Origin: Thermococcus sp. EP1
Lineage (GTDB): Archaea > Methanobacteriota_B > Thermococci > Thermococcales > Thermococcaceae
Reading direction: 5' to 3'
Assembly (NCBI RefSeq): GCF_001317345.1
Contig: NZ_JXCG01000001.1
Location: 124,001-188,000 of the forward strand
DNA length: 64,000 nucleotides
Shown here piece after piece: positions 62,485-64,000 of the stretch. The position numbers were made by a program, and so were the translations under genes. Below the pieces are notes generated by a model. The model was not told where the DNA came from and searched no databases. It saw only the letters and a list, made by a program, of their open reading frames with translations. The stretch's first letter is position 1. Every line of letters starts with the position of its first letter.

Positions 62485-63795
62485 ATGGTTGAAAGAATCC
62501 AGCGAGTTAAAGGAACGAGAGATTTACTCCCAGAAGATATGGTAAAACGTAGGTATGTATTCGAGAGAATCAGGGAAGTATTTGAGGCTTATGGATTTAA
62601 AGAAATACTTACGCCAACTTTTGAATACACAAAGCTCTTTGAGCTGAGAAGTGGAGAAGAAGTCGTCGAACAGCTTTATGCTTTTGAGGACAAAGGTGGA
62701 AGAAATCTTTCCCTCAGGCCTGATTTGACATCAAGCGTTGCCAGATTATTCGTTAACTCCTTCCAAACTGCGCCAAAGCCCATAAAGTGGTACTACATAG
62801 GAAACATGTTTCGATATGAAGAGCCTCAAAGTGGTCGCCTTAGAGAGTTCTGGCAAGCAGGAGTTGAACTTATAGGCTCACCAAATATAGAAGCAGATGC
62901 TGAAGTAATAGCGCTCCTTATAGAAAGCTATCTAAGTACTGGTTTGAAGGAATTTACTGTTAACATAGGAGACAGAATTCTCCTAGACGAGTTCGCTAAA
63001 ATGCTTGGAGTAAAAGACGATATTGGGCTTATGCGACTGATTGACAAAAAAGATAAAATGGAAAAGGAAGAGTTTATAAAAGCACTCCAAGACTTCGGAT
63101 TGAATGAAGATGACATTAAGAAGGTTTTTGATTTAATAGAGTTAAAGGGCAAACCAGATGAGGTTTTACCAAAAGCATACGAGCTTTTTACAAGTGAAAT
63201 TGCAAAAGAAGAATTAAAAAAGATTGAGGAACTTTTTGAGCTTTTAAAAGCCTATGGTGTCGAAAACTACGCCCTCATTGATTTTGGGATAGCAAGAGGA
63301 TTCGACTACTACACCAGCATAGTTTTTGAAGCCATAGCCCCCAACGAGCTTGGAATAGGTTCAATCGGTGGGGGCGGAAGATACGACAATTTAATCGAGG
63401 TCTTTGGAGGCAAGCCAACACCAGCCACGGGTTTTGCCATAGGAATAGAACGTTTAATCCCAATACTTGAGAATAAAGGAATACTACCCAAGTTTAAAGT
63501 TGGAAGTGATGCTTTCGTTGCCTACGTGGGAAAGGACGTTGAAATAAAGAAAAAGGCTATAGAAATAACTCAAATGCTTAGAAGAGAAGGCATTAAAGCA
63601 GAGTATGATCTGCAAGGAAGAAAGCTTAGAAAGTCTCTTGATTACGCGAATAGCATAGGAGCAAAAGTTGCAATAATTCTAGGAAAAAGAGATTTAGCGG
63701 AAGGGAAAGTCACAATAAGGAACATGGAAAGTGGAGAACAGAAACAAGTCATCATAGAGAGAATTGTAGAAGAAGCAAAAGAGATTCTTGGATGA
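62485..63795 (+). CDS. hisS: Histidyl-tRNA synthetase
   Basis: 436 residues. Class II motifs: GTRDLLPEDM, LSLRPDLTSSVARL (motif 1/2 region), NMFRYEEPQSGRLREFWQ (motif 2), RGFDYYTSIVFE (histidine-binding), GGGGRYDNLIE and GFAIGIERL (motif 3), plus a C-terminal anticodon-binding domain. ATG at 62485 follows GGTGGG. Its stop codon is inside box C of the following C/D sRNA. Confidence 0.97.
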   Translation: MVERIQRVKGTRDLLPEDMVKRRYVFERIREVFEAYGFKEILTPTFEYTKLFELRSGEEVVEQLYAFEDKGGRNLSLRPDLTSSVARLFVNSFQTAPKPIKWYYIGNMFRYEEPQSGRLREFWQAGVELIGSPNIEADAEVIALLIESYLSTGLKEFTVNIGDRILLDEFAKMLGVKDDIGLMRLIDKKDKMEKEEFIKALQDFGLNEDDIKKVFDLIELKGKPDEVLPKAYELFTSEIAKEELKKIEELFELLKAYGVENYALIDFGIARGFDYYTSIVFEAIAPNELGIGSIGGGGRYDNLIEVFGGKPTPATGFAIGIERLIPILENKGILPKFKVGSDAFVAYVGKDVEIKKKAIEITQMLRREGIKAEYDLQGRKLRKSLDYANSIGAKVAIILGKRDLAEGKVTIRNMESGEQKQVIIERIVEEAKEILG

Positions 63796-63841
63796 TGAAC
63801 AAACCCGTCGCTGAAACGTGATGAACGGATCAACTAGCTGA
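63792..63841 (+). ncRNA. C/D box sRNA overlapping the hisS stop
   Basis: C ATGATGA (63792-63798, containing the hisS TGA), 12-nt guide ACAAACCCGTCG, D' CTGA (63811-63814), AAC, C' GTGATGA (63818-63824), 13-nt guide, D CTGA (63838-63841). All four boxes match consensus. Guide 1 CAAACCCGTC is antisense to 23S at 25289-25298; N-plus-5 predicts the G complementary to 25295. Guide 2 has an 8-nt match (GGATCAAC) to the 16S 5' end at 29963-29970, too short to be sure. Confidence 0.9.
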
Positions 63842-63844
63842 GTT

Positions 63845-63955
63845 TTACTTCTTTTTTATTTCAAATTTATTCTTCTTTCTCTCAAAGCGCCATTTCTCTA
63901 TTGCCCTGATGAATGGACAGCGTCTTCTCCATTCCCTCAAGAATTCTCTTACCAT
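63845..63955 (-). CDS. 36-residue basic protein, unknown
   Basis: Small gene at the right edge: ATG at 63955, stop TAA at 63845-63847. The product (MVREFLREWRRRCPFIRAI...KKK) has about 17 Lys/Arg and one Cys. GGTGGT lies 4 nt before the ATG, and the TATA candidate CCTTTTAAGTCC (63995-63984) is spaced correctly for a short leader. It ends 4 bp from the C/D sRNA on the other strand. No family recognised. Confidence 0.6.
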   Translation of the reverse strand: MVREFLREWRRRCPFIRAIEKWRFERKKNKFEIKKK

Positions 63956-64000
63956 TTATACCACCACAATAAAATTCAAAAAAGGACTTAAAAGGAATTC

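Overview
The window is chromosomal DNA of a hyperthermophilic euryarchaeon of the order Thermococcales. It carries archaeal-only genes (TBP, RfcS/RfcL clamp loader, HerA-Mre11-Rad50-NurA, archaeosine transglycosylase, LonB, BpsA, FAU-1, RadB). It also has BRE/TATA promoters, GGTGA-type ribosome sites, frequent TTG/GTG starts and C/D box sRNAs. AT-rich coding DNA and a 59-residue, four-cysteine-ligand ferredoxin fit the Thermococcus litoralis/sibiricus side of the genus better than Pyrococcus. That placement is an inference from memory of protein sequences, not a search.

Layout. 0-4.3 kb: an McrBC-like modification-dependent restriction pair, cut by the window edge. 4.3-10 kb: TBP with an HDAC-family deacetylase, an M42 aminopeptidase, a TSUP permease, and a secreted helical-repeat protein followed by a membrane-anchored winged-helix regulator. 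10-13 kb: metG, flanked on both sides by sequences resembling the 3' end of IS200/IS605 (TnpB) elements; one belongs to a promoter-bearing structured ncRNA. 13-25 kb: NAD and Fe-S genes, branched polyamine synthase, diphthine synthase, malic enzyme, purine permease, a DtxR regulator with its operator, iorB, lysS, a polyprenol-kinase-like protein, DUF366 and an HAD phosphatase. 25.2-30.1 kb (minus strand): one 16S-tRNA-Ala-23S operon with both processing stems visible and no 5S gene. 30.6-45 kb: prs, radB, fau-1, moaA, trm5b, rfcL/rfcS, kbl, endA, rimI. 45-52 kb: the herA-mre11-rad50-nurA end-resection operon. 52-64 kb: tgtA, a PiT transporter, a GT2 glycosyltransferase, lonB, DUF2666, ridA, LrgA/LrgB, tfx, tRNA-Tyr, MarC, hisS and a 36-residue small gene.

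Connections. Three C/D box sRNAs (59.3, 61.7 and 63.8 kb) each have one guide with a 10-11 nt perfect antisense match to the 23S rRNA in this same window. tRNA and rRNA maturation is therefore strongly represented: EndA, Trm5, TgtA, three aminoacyl-tRNA synthetases, C/D guides and rRNA stems. DNA replication and repair (RFC, RadB, HerA-NurA-Mre11-Rad50) is the second theme. The most unusual item is the approximately 150-nt orphan ncRNA at 10.07-10.22 kb. It has a good promoter, several nested hairpins with possible pseudoknots, and a TnpB-omegaRNA-like 3' hairpin, but no transposase gene nearby.
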